DNA from: Jiulongibacter sp024742395
GTDB lineage: Bacteria > Bacteroidota > Bacteroidia > Cytophagales > Spirosomataceae
Assembly: GCA_965249455.1 (NCBI GenBank)
Contig: OZ252236.1
Coordinates: 1,736,001-1,800,000, forward strand
DNA length: 64,000 bases
Reading direction: 5' to 3'
Part shown: one piece after another, positions 17,968-25,442 of the stretch
Position numbering within the stretch: position 1 is the first letter of the stretch
Layout: each line of letters begins with the position of its first letter
Made by a program: the position numbers and the translations under genes
Notes under the pieces: model-generated
What the model was told of the DNA's origin: nothing
Database searches by the model: none
The model's input: the letters and a program-made list of their open reading frames with translations, nothing else

Positions 17968-18027
17968 TTCGGTTATTGGACCGGGCTAAAATCAGCTATT
18001 TTCCAATACTTTTTCGGTTAATGGACC
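17968..18027 (+). repeat. Short direct repeat pair in intergenic DNA
   Basis: TTCGGTTATTGGACC (17968-17982) recurs as TTCGGTTAATGGACC (18013-18027), 14 of 15 bases identical and 45 bases apart, upstream of the hydrolase gene at 18129. Purpose unknown; it could be a paired regulator site. Confidence 0.4.
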
Positions 18028-18128
18028 CTGTTTCTATTTCATTGCAAGGGGCATTTAAATCAAAAACAAGTAAATTTAAAGTTGAAGTACGGGCTGAAGT
18101 GCGGCCTGAAGGTTCTTGACGAAATAGC

Positions 18129-19175
18129 ATGAAAGAAAAGCAAACCAAACGTGTAGTAAAAATAGTTTTCATCCTGGCCAGTCTGGGCTCTTTATACTTT
18201 GTGCCCTGGGTCTTAATTCGGGCTTGGCTGCCCCCTTTACCCGAAACCGTGGAAGAACAAGTGAAAGAAGCTGTAGATTTAGGCTTGGACGGGGTTTTGG
18301 TGTATGTAGATCAGGCCGGAAAACCGCCCCGGTCTTATGCGGCAGGTTGGCATGATCGTGCAGCTAAAATACCCGCCGACCCGAAAGCTCTGTTCAAGAT
18401 TGCCAGTGTAAGCAAATTGTATGTTGCTGCTGCTGTGGCAAAATTGGTGAATGAGCAGCGTTTGTCTTTGGATCAAACGCTGACGGAATATCTACCTGAA
18501 CTCAAAGGACGAATAGAAAATGCCGATAAAATCACTTTGAAAATGCTGGTTCAGCACCGTAGTGGTATTCCCAACTTCACGGATACTCCAGATTACTGGT
18601 TTTCGCCACCGATTTCTAATGAAGATAATCTGAAGTTGATATTGGATAAACCAGCCGATTTTTCACCAGATGAAAAGTATAGTTACTCCAATACCAATTA
18701 CTTACTTATAGGGGAAATACTCGATAAAACCCTGGGCTATAGTTTTAACCGGTACATTAAAGAAAATATTCTTACGCCTCTTGGGCTTAATCATACCTAT
18801 ATGTTATTCAGTGAAGCACCTCAGGAAGCAGTCATGAGTGGCTATGACGTAGGTTTTGAGGGTGATCTAAAGTCCAATGACTTTATTAACCCAAGTGGCT
18901 CCATGGTGGCTACGGCAGAAGATGTGGGTACATTCTTAAGGGCCTTAAATCAGGGTACTTTATTGAATGAGCAGGAACAGGCTATTTATACTTCTATTTA
19001 TCAATATGAGCATACTGGCTTATTACCGGGTTATTCCAGTATAGCCAGATACTACAAAGATATGGATATGGTAGTGGTGTTATTTGCCAGTACAAGTGGA
19101 GGGTATTCCTGGAACATTTCTGAAATTGTTTATGCCAGGATTGTAAAAATTGTTCGGAATATAAGTGCTGAATAG
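18129..19175 (+). CDS. Serine hydrolase, beta-lactamase (class C-like) fold
   Basis: The 348-residue protein has an N-terminal membrane anchor (about residues 9-30) and a beta-lactamase/transpeptidase-like domain. It carries the SxxK nucleophile SVSK at 93-96, the YxN-type SYSNTNYLLIGE, and WTFS-like LTLKMLVQHRSGIPNF. The third motif (usually HxG or KTG) is probably YEHTGLLPGYSS. Such proteins act outside the cytoplasm as esterases, peptidases or penicillin-binding proteins. Real beta-lactamase activity cannot be inferred. The gene converges with the Fur-family regulator, with only 2 bases between the stops. Confidence 0.85.
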   Translation: MKEKQTKRVVKIVFILASLGSLYFVPWVLIRAWLPPLPETVEEQVKEAVDLGLDGVLVYVDQAGKPPRSYAAGWHDRAAKIPADPKALFKIASVSKLYVAAAVAKLVNEQRLSLDQTLTEYLPELKGRIENADKITLKMLVQHRSGIPNFTDTPDYWFSPPISNEDNLKLILDKPADFSPDEKYSYSNTNYLLIGEILDKTLGYSFNRYIKENILTPLGLNHTYMLFSEAPQEAVMSGYDVGFEGDLKSNDFINPSGSMVATAEDVGTFLRALNQGTLLNEQEQAIYTSIYQYEHTGLLPGYSSIARYYKDMDMVVVLFASTSGGYSWNISEIVYARIVKIVRNISAE

Positions 19176-19177
19176 AT

Positions 19178-19552
19178 TCAATTACAATCGCTGCATATAC
19201 CGGTAAGAATGCAATTTGTGTGCTGCACTACGTAGTTTTCGGGTACATTATACCGGACAGGAATCTGAAGACACTCTATACTGTCGCAACTTAAACAGCG
19301 GAAATGAAAATGATCTTGTATAGTTTCAGGCTGCTCGCATTTCTTGCAAATAGCAAAATATTGCTTGCCATCTTCTGCCACAATTTTATGGATGATCTCA
19401 TCTTCGCAAAACCTGTTCAATACCCGATATATGGTAGCCCTATTTATTTTGATATCAAGTTGCTTTTCTATGGCATCTTGACTCAATGCTTTTTTGGATG
19501 CTGAAAGCAAATTCAGAACGGCCTCTTTCGTTGGGGTATTTCTCCTTTTCAT
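19178..19552 (-). CDS. Fur-family metal/peroxide-responsive repressor
   Basis: The 124-residue protein has the Fur winged helix (TPTKEAVLNLLSASKKALSQDAIEKQLDIKINRATIYRVLNRFCEDEIIHKI) and a C-terminal half with Cys pairs CKKC, CLSC and a final GICSDC plus DHFHF. These are suited to structural zinc and a regulatory metal. It is a short member; whether Fur, Zur or PerR cannot be decided. Three Fur-type boxes lie just upstream, the nearest 5 bases from its ATG, arguing for autoregulation. It is divergent from the flavoprotein operon at 19722, its obvious target. Confidence 0.88.
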   Translation of the reverse strand: MKRRNTPTKEAVLNLLSASKKALSQDAIEKQLDIKINRATIYRVLNRFCEDEIIHKIVAEDGKQYFAICKKCEQPETIQDHFHFRCLSCDSIECLQIPVRYNVPENYVVQHTNCILTGICSDCN

Positions 19553-19556
19553 ACTC

Positions 19557-19577
19557 TATTGCGATTATGTTGCAATA
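19557..19577. promoter_or_regulatory. Fur-type box 1
   Basis: 21-bp dyad TATTGCGA-N5-TTGCAATA. It lies five bases from the Fur gene start, so binding would cover its translation and early transcription region. It has the same form as boxes 2 and 3. Confidence 0.7.
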
Positions 19578-19580
19578 AAT

Positions 19581-19601
19581 TATTGCGAATATTTTGCAAT
19601 A
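19581..19601. promoter_or_regulatory. Fur-type box 2
   Basis: 21-bp dyad TATTGCGA-N5-TTGCAATA, identical to box 1 in both arms. It overlaps the TTTG (-33) of the rightward promoter, so binding would block the operon at 19722. Confidence 0.72.
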
Positions 19602-19623
19602 ATACGAAAAGGAGATACTTTTG
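19593..19623 (+). promoter_or_regulatory. Bacteroidota-type promoter of the flavoprotein operon
   Basis: TTTG (19593-19596), 19 bases, then TACTTTTG (19616-19623) match the -33/-7 consensus TTTG-N19-TAnnTTTG. Box 2 overlaps the -33 element and box 3 begins just downstream of the expected start site near 19628. Confidence 0.65.
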
Positions 19624-19632
19624 CCAATATAT

Positions 19633-19653
19633 TAATGCGAATAAGTCGCAATT
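19633..19653. promoter_or_regulatory. Fur-type box 3
   Basis: TAATGCGA-N5-TCGCAATT, a 21-bp dyad differing from boxes 1 and 2 at one position in the left arm and two in the right. It lies just after the predicted transcription start of the operon, a roadblock position. Confidence 0.65.
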
Positions 19654-19721
19654 GATTAGGTTCAATCCTTAAGCAGCATGGTTTCTGAAAGGCTAAGCGA
19701 CTCGCCTGAATGTTATAAGAA

Positions 19722-20651
19722 ATGACCATAGAAGAATATCAAGATATGAAAAAAGAAGAGTATGCAGTGGTGATTATTGGCGGTAGTTATGCCGGACTTT
19801 CAGCTGCTTTGACAATGGGTCGCTCATTGCGAAAAACACTGATTATTGATGAAGGCAAACCCTGTAATCGTCAAACTCCGCATTCGCATAACTTTCTTAC
19901 CCAGGACGGGAGCACACCTAAAGAAATCTCAGATACGGCCAAAAGCCAACTCTCAAAATACGAAAGTGTCGTTTTTTATAAGGGTACCGCTATAAGTGCA
20001 AAGAAAATACAAGGAGGATTTGAAATAATAACCTCAAAAGGAGATGTTTTTAAATCTAAGAAGTTGGTTTTAGCTACAGGTATTAAAGATTTGATGCCCA
20101 ATATAGACGGCTTTGCAGAATGCTGGGGGATTTCAGTGGTTCATTGCCCGTACTGCCATGGTTTTGAAATAAGGGACAAAAAAACCGCCATTATTGCCAA
20201 TGGTGAGAGAGCGTTCCATCTGGCTTCACTGGTCTCAAATTTAAGTAAGGAAATCACTTTGTTAACTTCTGCTTCCCAGAGTTTTGATGAACAACAATTG
20301 ATAAAACTGAAGCAGCACGACATTCAGATTATTGAGAAAGAAATAGCAGGAATTGAACATAGAAACGGTTATTTAGAAAAAGTAGTTTTCAAAGATGGAA
20401 GTTCTGAGGGCTTTGAATGTGCATATGCTTCATTGCCATTTGAGCAAAACTCTACAATTCCAATGGAGCTGGGTTGTAAACTTACCGAAGGGGGGCATAT
20501 AGAAGTAGATTCTATGCAGAGAACATCAATAGAAGGCGTTTATGCATGTGGTGATAATAGCTCAATGATGCGTTCGGTGGCTTTGGCCGTCTATGGTGGC
20601 AATATTACGGGAGCACATATGAATAGTGAATTGGTAAAAGAAGAATTTTAA
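19722..20651 (+). CDS. Thioredoxin-reductase-like FAD/NAD(P) oxidoreductase
   Basis: The 309-residue flavoprotein has an FAD-binding GGSYAGLSAAL near residue 20, the redox disulfide HCPYCHG (C142/C145), an NAD(P) domain and the late FAD motif YACGDNSS. CPYCHG replaces the CATC of classical thioredoxin reductase, as in the short low-molecular-weight branch and in flavoproteins that reduce other disulfides. An internal ATG at 19746 is an alternative start. It is the first gene of a three-gene operon (gaps of 1 and 0 bases) controlled by Fur-type boxes, so a role in metal- or peroxide-linked thiol redox is likely. Confidence 0.88.
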   Translation: MTIEEYQDMKKEEYAVVIIGGSYAGLSAALTMGRSLRKTLIIDEGKPCNRQTPHSHNFLTQDGSTPKEISDTAKSQLSKYESVVFYKGTAISAKKIQGGFEIITSKGDVFKSKKLVLATGIKDLMPNIDGFAECWGISVVHCPYCHGFEIRDKKTAIIANGERAFHLASLVSNLSKEITLLTSASQSFDEQQLIKLKQHDIQIIEKEIAGIEHRNGYLEKVVFKDGSSEGFECAYASLPFEQNSTIPMELGCKLTEGGHIEVDSMQRTSIEGVYACGDNSSMMRSVALAVYGGNITGAHMNSELVKEEF

Positions 20652-20652
20652 A

Positions 20653-20898
20653 ATGATAGAAGTTCTGGTAACGGATATAAAAGATAGTGTAACTTCTCAT
20701 AAGGTTATGAACATGCTGAGCTACAAGTATCAAAAACTTAGAATAAATGTTGATCTGGATGAGACAGGTAAACCTTTCCCCTGTGGCCAATCTATACTTA
20801 GACTGGAAGGAGAAAAAATAAACGCTCAGGCCATTATTAGTGATCTGGAAAGCTTGGGTATAATCGCTTATATATTAGAAGATAAAGTTTGTAAGTAA
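20653..20898 (+). CDS. Small HMA-like protein without CxxC
   Basis: The 81-residue product has the beta-alpha-beta-beta-alpha-beta rhythm of heavy-metal-associated domains (IEVLVTDIKDSVTSHKVMNML…RINVDLDETG…AQAIISDLESLGIIAYIL). The metal-binding CxxC is absent from the first loop, where TDIKDSV stands instead. Its two cysteines are C44 and C80. It lies 1 base after the flavoprotein gene and 0 bases before the methyltransferase, so the three are almost certainly one operon. It could be a regulatory or scaffold version of a metal chaperone. Confidence 0.6.
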   Translation: MIEVLVTDIKDSVTSHKVMNMLSYKYQKLRINVDLDETGKPFPCGQSILRLEGEKINAQAIISDLESLGIIAYILEDKVCK

Positions 20899-21516
20899 AT
20901 GGCAGAGTTTTGGGAAACGGCGTTTAAAGATAAGCAGGAAATGTGGGGCTTAGAACCTACACAATCATCCATTATAAGCAGAGATCTTTTCGTAGCGAAC
21001 GAAGTAAAATCGGTGTTGATTCCGGGCATGGGTTACGGTCGCAATGCCCAAATTTTCAAAGAGAGTGGAATGCGAGTTGCCGGTATCGAAATTTCGCAAA
21101 CGGCCATTGACTTAGGGAAAAAGCGTTTTGGAGATGAACTTACCTTCTATCATGGGTCTGTCACTGACATGCCTTTTGATGATCAGGTCTATGATGGTGT
21201 TTTTTGTTACGGTTTGATCTATCTGTTAGATGAACAGGAGAGGGTGAAGCTAATCAATGACTGCTATAATCAACTTGCAGATAACGGAATTATGGTCTTT
21301 ACCGCTATAACCAAAGAAGCTAAATCCTATGGACAAGGTATTCAAATTGGTAAAAACAGATTTGAGCAATTCGGCGGTGTGAAAATATTCTTTTATGATA
21401 AGGATGGCATCGAAAAGGACTTTGGTCCATACGGGCTTTTCGAAATCTCTGAAGTAGAAGAGAATCAGCCCTTTTATGTGATTAAATGCAGAAAACTAAG
21501 CGGTTTAACTGAGTAG
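20899..21516 (+). CDS. Class I SAM methyltransferase, TehB/thiopurine-type-like
   Basis: The 205-residue protein begins FWETAFKDKQEMWGLEPTQSS, the opening seen in thiopurine/tellurite-type methyltransferases. SAM-binding segments are VLIPGMGYGRNAQIFKESG and VAGIEISQTAIDL, and the fold continues with GSVTDMPFDDQVYDGVFCYGLIYLL. Relatives methylate thiols, chalcogens or small metabolites. It is the last gene of the Fur-box-controlled operon, so its substrate may be a metal- or sulfur-containing compound; this is inference. A 294-base gap follows. Confidence 0.8.
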   Translation: MAEFWETAFKDKQEMWGLEPTQSSIISRDLFVANEVKSVLIPGMGYGRNAQIFKESGMRVAGIEISQTAIDLGKKRFGDELTFYHGSVTDMPFDDQVYDGVFCYGLIYLLDEQERVKLINDCYNQLADNGIMVFTAITKEAKSYGQGIQIGKNRFEQFGGVKIFFYDKDGIEKDFGPYGLFEISEVEENQPFYVIKCRKLSGLTE

Positions 21517-21681
21517 CGAAGAAATTAAAGTAGAATAAAAAAGGCAATCGTTTATCACTTTTACAAAGGTTTTCAAGCGGTTCAATAGGTCAGATTCTTT
21601 TAAGTTTTTAATGTATGTTTAGTTTTGATAGGCGGTCAAATTGCCTTCCTGTTACTCTGTAATTGAATGAATAAGCAATGA

Positions 21682-21713
21682 CTTTTATGCATGATTCCAT
21701 GCATCATGAAAAG
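21682..21713. promoter_or_regulatory. Imperfect inverted repeat upstream of 21811
   Basis: Arms CTTTT-atg-CATGAT and ATCATG-AAAAG flank the centre TCCATGC, with a 3-base bulge in the left arm. ATGCATGAT and ATGCATCAT also form near-direct repeats. It could be an operator for the small membrane protein or a hairpin; no T-run follows. Confidence 0.3.
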
Positions 21714-21810
21714 AATGCCGCTTCAAGTCTGGCATTAGTTTCTTTTTTAAAAAGAAATTCATTTTTTTGTTAATCATGCAATAAGTATTCAGATCAATTA
21801 AAACAAAGAC

Positions 21811-22059
21811 ATGGAAAAAAAAGTACTATCAGAATTAACAGATCAGGAATTGTTAGCAGAAGAAAAAAAGATGAAGTCAAACGCCATTATCAGTGCTTTG
21901 CTTATAGGCTTTATGATAGGTATAATTCTATTTAGTATTTGGAAAAACACCATCGGTCTTTTAACACTGATTCCGCTGTATTTCATATTCAGAATGTTCA
22001 AAAAGCCTGACAATAAGGAGGAGCTGGAACAAATACTGAAAGAGAGAAATTTAAAATAG
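21811..22059 (+). CDS. Small membrane protein
   Basis: The 82-residue protein has a charged N-terminus (LTDQELLAEEKKMKSN), two predicted membrane helices (IISALLIGFMIGIILFSIW and IGLLTLIPLYFIF) and a charged C-terminal tail ending KEELEQILKERNLK. Similar short proteins are widespread in Bacteroidota and have no established role. It stands alone, converging with the PhyH gene 59 bases away. Confidence 0.6.
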   Translation: MEKKVLSELTDQELLAEEKKMKSNAIISALLIGFMIGIILFSIWKNTIGLLTLIPLYFIFRMFKKPDNKEELEQILKERNLK

Positions 22060-22118
22060 GAGTGTATGACTATGTTCTTTAATTGGTCAATCAAAAAGAG
22101 CACTCTCTGCAGGAATGA

Positions 22119-22910
22119 CTAATTAGGCTGCTTTGATATTCCTAATCGAATGGCTTGTTCTACAGGTGAGAAGTCTTCAGAACGATTAGATAGACTGAAC
22201 TCGCCTTTTGCTATCAAAGGTGGCTGAGCCATGAATTTTGGGGTGGTTCCTGTATGGGGCTGTGCAGAATGAACAAGAAAAGGATGACAGAGATAAATGG
22301 TTCCTGCTTTTCCTGTGGCGTATTCTTTTTCCCGAACAGGCAGAGTGTCCAATTTAGCGGCCAATTCCATAAAAGAAAGGCCCATTTCTCCTTCTGAAGC
22401 CAGAACTCCTGCAACATCCAGATGAGATTTTTTGTAAATAACTGTCGGGGCATCATTAGGGCCAACATCTGAATACAAAACCAACATGAGCAGAGCTCTC
22501 CCTTTTGAATAAATATTCACCCTCCATTCCAGGTAATTATTGGGATCATCCCCCGGGAAGCCGGCATCTACATGTTTACCTGTATCCATTGGCTGCTCTA
22601 CAGTGGGGAATCTAACCGGAAAGGTACCTACGCTTTTACAGGGAATCCATTTACCTACGCCAACTAATTGATTAAAAATAGAATAAAGCCTCTTTGAATT
22701 GATGGAATCAATGAAAGGTTTTTGAGCATACATCCCTAAACGAATGACAGGTACTTTCCAGTCAGAAGGATTTGACATGTCAAAAGGAAGGTCATTCCAC
22801 AGAATGGTTAAGGCGTCTTGGGCTATTTTGGTTGAAAATGCGTTGTCAATTCGCACATAGCCATTCCGTATGAATTCTTGAACTTGCTTTTTACTTAATT
22901 CTGCTTCCAT
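22119..22910 (-). CDS. Phytanoyl-CoA dioxygenase (PhyH) family protein
   Basis: The 263-residue protein has the non-heme Fe(II)/2-oxoglutarate oxygenase pattern. The HxD motif is in GKHVDAGFPGDDP, the distal histidine in LCHPFLVHSAQPH, and TPKFMAQPPL is the C-terminal 2-oxoglutarate-binding region. It starts MEAELSKKQVQEFIRNGYVRID, the usual PhyH opening. PhyH relatives hydroxylate lipids, amino acids or secondary metabolites; the substrate here is unknown. No neighbouring biosynthetic gene helps. Confidence 0.82.
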   Translation of the reverse strand: MEAELSKKQVQEFIRNGYVRIDNAFSTKIAQDALTILWNDLPFDMSNPSDWKVPVIRLGMYAQKPFIDSINSKRLYSIFNQLVGVGKWIPCKSVGTFPVRFPTVEQPMDTGKHVDAGFPGDDPNNYLEWRVNIYSKGRALLMLVLYSDVGPNDAPTVIYKKSHLDVAGVLASEGEMGLSFMELAAKLDTLPVREKEYATGKAGTIYLCHPFLVHSAQPHTGTTPKFMAQPPLIAKGEFSLSNRSEDFSPVEQAIRLGISKQPN

Positions 22911-23310
22911 AAATTGAGCTATTTACTTTGACGTTATAGTATTCTCAAAAGAGCATTCATTAGTGCCTGGATGCTAAATTTACTGTTTAATAAATATATT
23001 GTTTAGTCACTTAGTCTTCAAATAATTCAGCCATTATAATCAGGCTCATTTTTAATTCTTTCACTGCTGCTTCTTTTGTGTTTTTTTGGAAAAAATATCC
23101 TTTCTATCATCTAAGGCCTGTTTTGAACATGAGAGCCTACTCCGTAAAATAAAACTTTCTGGGCTGAGAAAATGATGTTTTGTAGATTTACAATGTTTCG
23201 TTTCAGGCTTGATTTATCCTCTTTTTAGAGATAGATGTGATAAACTTTGAGTTTGGTGCGATGACACTTTTGAAACTAATTTATATTCATCAAAAACTAC
23301 TTTTTGAAAC
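22911..23310. other. 400-base intergenic region, no gene seen
   Basis: AT-rich spacer between the divergent PhyH and OmpA-family genes. It presumably carries both promoters, but no exact TAnnTTTG with a spaced TTG, terminator, repeat or structured RNA was found. A near-match (CACTTTTG, about 23260-23275) lies before the OmpA gene. Confidence 0.5.
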
Positions 23311-24240
23311 ATGAGACAGCTGATTTTTACTGCATTGTTTTTGGGAACGTTCTCCACAGTATTTGCCCAAAAAGACAAAGAAGGCAGTAAAGACCATTCA
23401 TTATTTCAGAGATTTAACCAATCCTACATTTATGATTACGAAGAAACGTCATTTGAGCCCTACGTTATCGTAACGGGTAAATCTGATGGCTCCAAATTCA
23501 CTTCAACCAAGCAGGTGGAAGGAAAAATATTCCGTATTTTTTATAGTTTACCTACCGATGCCGGTTCCGTTTATGAGATTTATTCAAATTATCTGAACGC
23601 ACTGAAAAACAATGGGGCAGAGATTCTATTTAGCTGCAGGCAAGTCACTGACTGTGGCAAGTACTTTTGGGATTATCTAAGAGATCTAGATCGAAAAATA
23701 AGGATGCCTCCTTATTACGGAGAGGAAATGGCCTACATAGCGGCTAAATTCAGCAAAGACGGCATGGGGTATTACGTGACGGTAATTCCCGGCTACGGAC
23801 TGGGTGAAATTGGCTACGAAGTCACTGTGGTAGAAGTAAAAGAAATGGAGCAACAAATTAGCCTGAATGGTATAGAGAAGGCCATGAACGAGAATGGCAA
23901 GGTTTCTTTATATGGAATCTTATTTGATACCGGTTCAGACCAGATTAAGCCAAGTTCCTTTGTTGAGATTGAACTGATAGCTCAATATCTGAAGAAAAAC
24001 CCGCAGAAGAAGGTGTATATCGTAGGGCACACTGATAATACCGGCTCGTATCAGTCTAATCTCAGTCTTTCTGAAAGAAGAGCCACTGCAGTAGTGAATG
24101 CACTTTCTACTCAATATGGAATAGAAGCAAATCGAATGACATCGGCTGGTGTAGGACCTGTGGCCCCTGAAAGTAAAAACACTTCTGAAGAAGGAAGAAA
24201 GAAAAACAGACGGGTTGAAATCGTATTAAACGAAATATAA
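23311..24240 (+). CDS. OmpA-family protein with DUF4892-like N-terminal domain
   Basis: The 309-residue product has a signal peptide (MRQLIFTALFLGTFSTVFAQ). An N-terminal domain of about 160 residues (FEPYVIVTGKSDG…KQVEGKIFRIFYSLP…SVYEIYSNYLNALKNNGAEILFSC) resembles DUF4892. A C-terminal OmpA peptidoglycan-binding domain follows: ILFDTGSDQIKP, VYIVGHTDNTGSYQSNLSLSERRATAVVNAL, GVGPVAPESKNTSEEGRKKNRRVEIVL. It probably lies in the periplasm or outer membrane and binds peptidoglycan. A terminator follows the stop. Confidence 0.85.
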   Translation: MRQLIFTALFLGTFSTVFAQKDKEGSKDHSLFQRFNQSYIYDYEETSFEPYVIVTGKSDGSKFTSTKQVEGKIFRIFYSLPTDAGSVYEIYSNYLNALKNNGAEILFSCRQVTDCGKYFWDYLRDLDRKIRMPPYYGEEMAYIAAKFSKDGMGYYVTVIPGYGLGEIGYEVTVVEVKEMEQQISLNGIEKAMNENGKVSLYGILFDTGSDQIKPSSFVEIELIAQYLKKNPQKKVYIVGHTDNTGSYQSNLSLSERRATAVVNALSTQYGIEANRMTSAGVGPVAPESKNTSEEGRKKNRRVEIVLNEI

Positions 24241-24248
24241 GCATAGAG

Positions 24249-24281
24249 GGGTAAATCGCCAGACTCCAGGTTGATTTACCC
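24249..24281 (+). terminator. Terminator after the OmpA-family gene
   Basis: GGGTAAATC and GATTTACCC form a 9-bp stem around a 15-base loop, 8 bases after the stop, followed by the T-rich stretch CTTCTTTT. Confidence 0.6.
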
Positions 24282-24797
24282 TGCTTCTTTTATACCTTGA
24301 TGAATACTCAATGCTCCCGGTCATAGGGAAAATAAAAGTTAATAGGCTCATACCGAAGCCCTTTGGGAAAAGACTTTACCAGAAAGAAAAAGTATTTAGA
24401 AAGACACCCGTGAAAAACAAAGAGATTAATCGCTTTACCTTTTAAGTTTCGATAAAGAAGTAATCAAATGGCTACTGATAAGTTTTGACAAAAAAACTAT
24501 AGTTAAGTGTTTGTATATTAGTATTTTGTCTGATTTTATTGTTTCGTATTCACTCCACATGGTTTAATTTTTCTCACTTGAACCGAAAGTTTTTTAAGTA
24601 GACTGCATCCTATTAGATAGGTTATGCCAGGGAAGGCATCTCTTTATTTAAAGATTAAAACAAATGGCAATGAATCGGCAGACCTTTTTGCCTGTCGAGC
24701 ACATTCAAATGAGCCTAGGGCTACCGTTGCTACATCGATGAAGCAGGTATAATAATTTTATAAATTGTTTAAAAAGAGTGTATTACGTTCAGTATTT
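24282..24797. other. 516-base intergenic region, no gene seen
   Basis: AT-rich DNA before the membrane-protein/YHYH operon. I find no open frame with family character, no tRNA-like cloverleaf and no repeats. It may hold a long leader for 24798 or decayed DNA. Confidence 0.45.
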
Positions 24798-25442
24798 ATG
24801 AAAGTTTTTTCGTTTATTTTAACGGTGATGATGAGCTTGAAAACATATGCTCATCAAACGGAGTTTGCCAGCAGCCTGCTATCTACTACGAATGCGGGTC
24901 AGCATATTTTGCAAATTGCAGGATCACTTACGGCTTTTGAGGCAGAGATTAATTATGTGTACGGAAAGGATGCCTATAAAACACCAAAGGAATTTCAGGA
25001 GTTGGTTAAAAAGCATTTCAGAAACAATGTTTTCTTTTCTGTTAATGGGAAAGACACCCTAAAGTTTATCAACCCAATGGTGCTGTTGGGACATGAAACC
25101 AAAGTGGTAGTGGAGGTTCAAAATTTACCTGAAAGCATCAATTCTTTTCTTTATACCAACACCATGTTTAAAGAAGTGCCCAATAACAAAATGGGCGTGA
25201 TGTTTTTAACAGAAGGATTTCCAAAGGGAGAATTGATTTTAGCCAATAAGAATGATCAAACCATCTCTCAGGTACTTTCAGATAATGGATGGCAACCCCG
25301 TGAGGTTGGAACAGATGAGAATTCACCTTTAAATACAGATATGAAATATAGTTCCATAATCTTCATTTTGCTGGGCCTGGGTATCAGCACCGCCGCCTTT
25401 TATGCCTGGAGTATCGCCATCAATAAAAAAGCTCTACAATGA
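24798..25442 (+). CDS. Membrane-anchored exported protein upstream of the YHYH gene
   Basis: The protein has 214 residues from the ATG at 24798, with a signal peptide (MKVFSFILTVMMSLKTYA). A TTG at 24765 in the same frame adds 11 residues and is less likely. A beta-rich extracytoplasmic domain contains FFSVNGKDTLKFINPMVLLGHETKVVVEVQNLP. A C-terminal membrane helix (IIFILLGLGISTAAFYAWSIAI) is followed by a short basic tail. The family is not recognised by name. The stop overlaps the next ATG by four bases (ATGA), so it is translationally coupled to the YHYH lipoprotein and probably works with it at the cell envelope. Confidence 0.6.
   Translation: MKVFSFILTVMMSLKTYAHQTEFASSLLSTTNAGQHILQIAGSLTAFEAEINYVYGKDAYKTPKEFQELVKKHFRNNVFFSVNGKDTLKFINPMVLLGHETKVVVEVQNLPESINSFLYTNTMFKEVPNNKMGVMFLTEGFPKGELILANKNDQTISQVLSDNGWQPREVGTDENSPLNTDMKYSSIIFILLGLGISTAAFYAWSIAINKKALQ

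Noticed and set aside
17925..18119. 64-codon plus-strand frame between 17918 and 18129
   Set aside because: No recognisable family, contains a direct repeat, and starts where only weak signals exist.
18129..19175. Calling the serine hydrolase a true beta-lactamase
   Set aside because: The fold and SxxK/YxN motifs are shared by esterases, peptidases and penicillin-binding proteins; nothing selects antibiotic hydrolysis.
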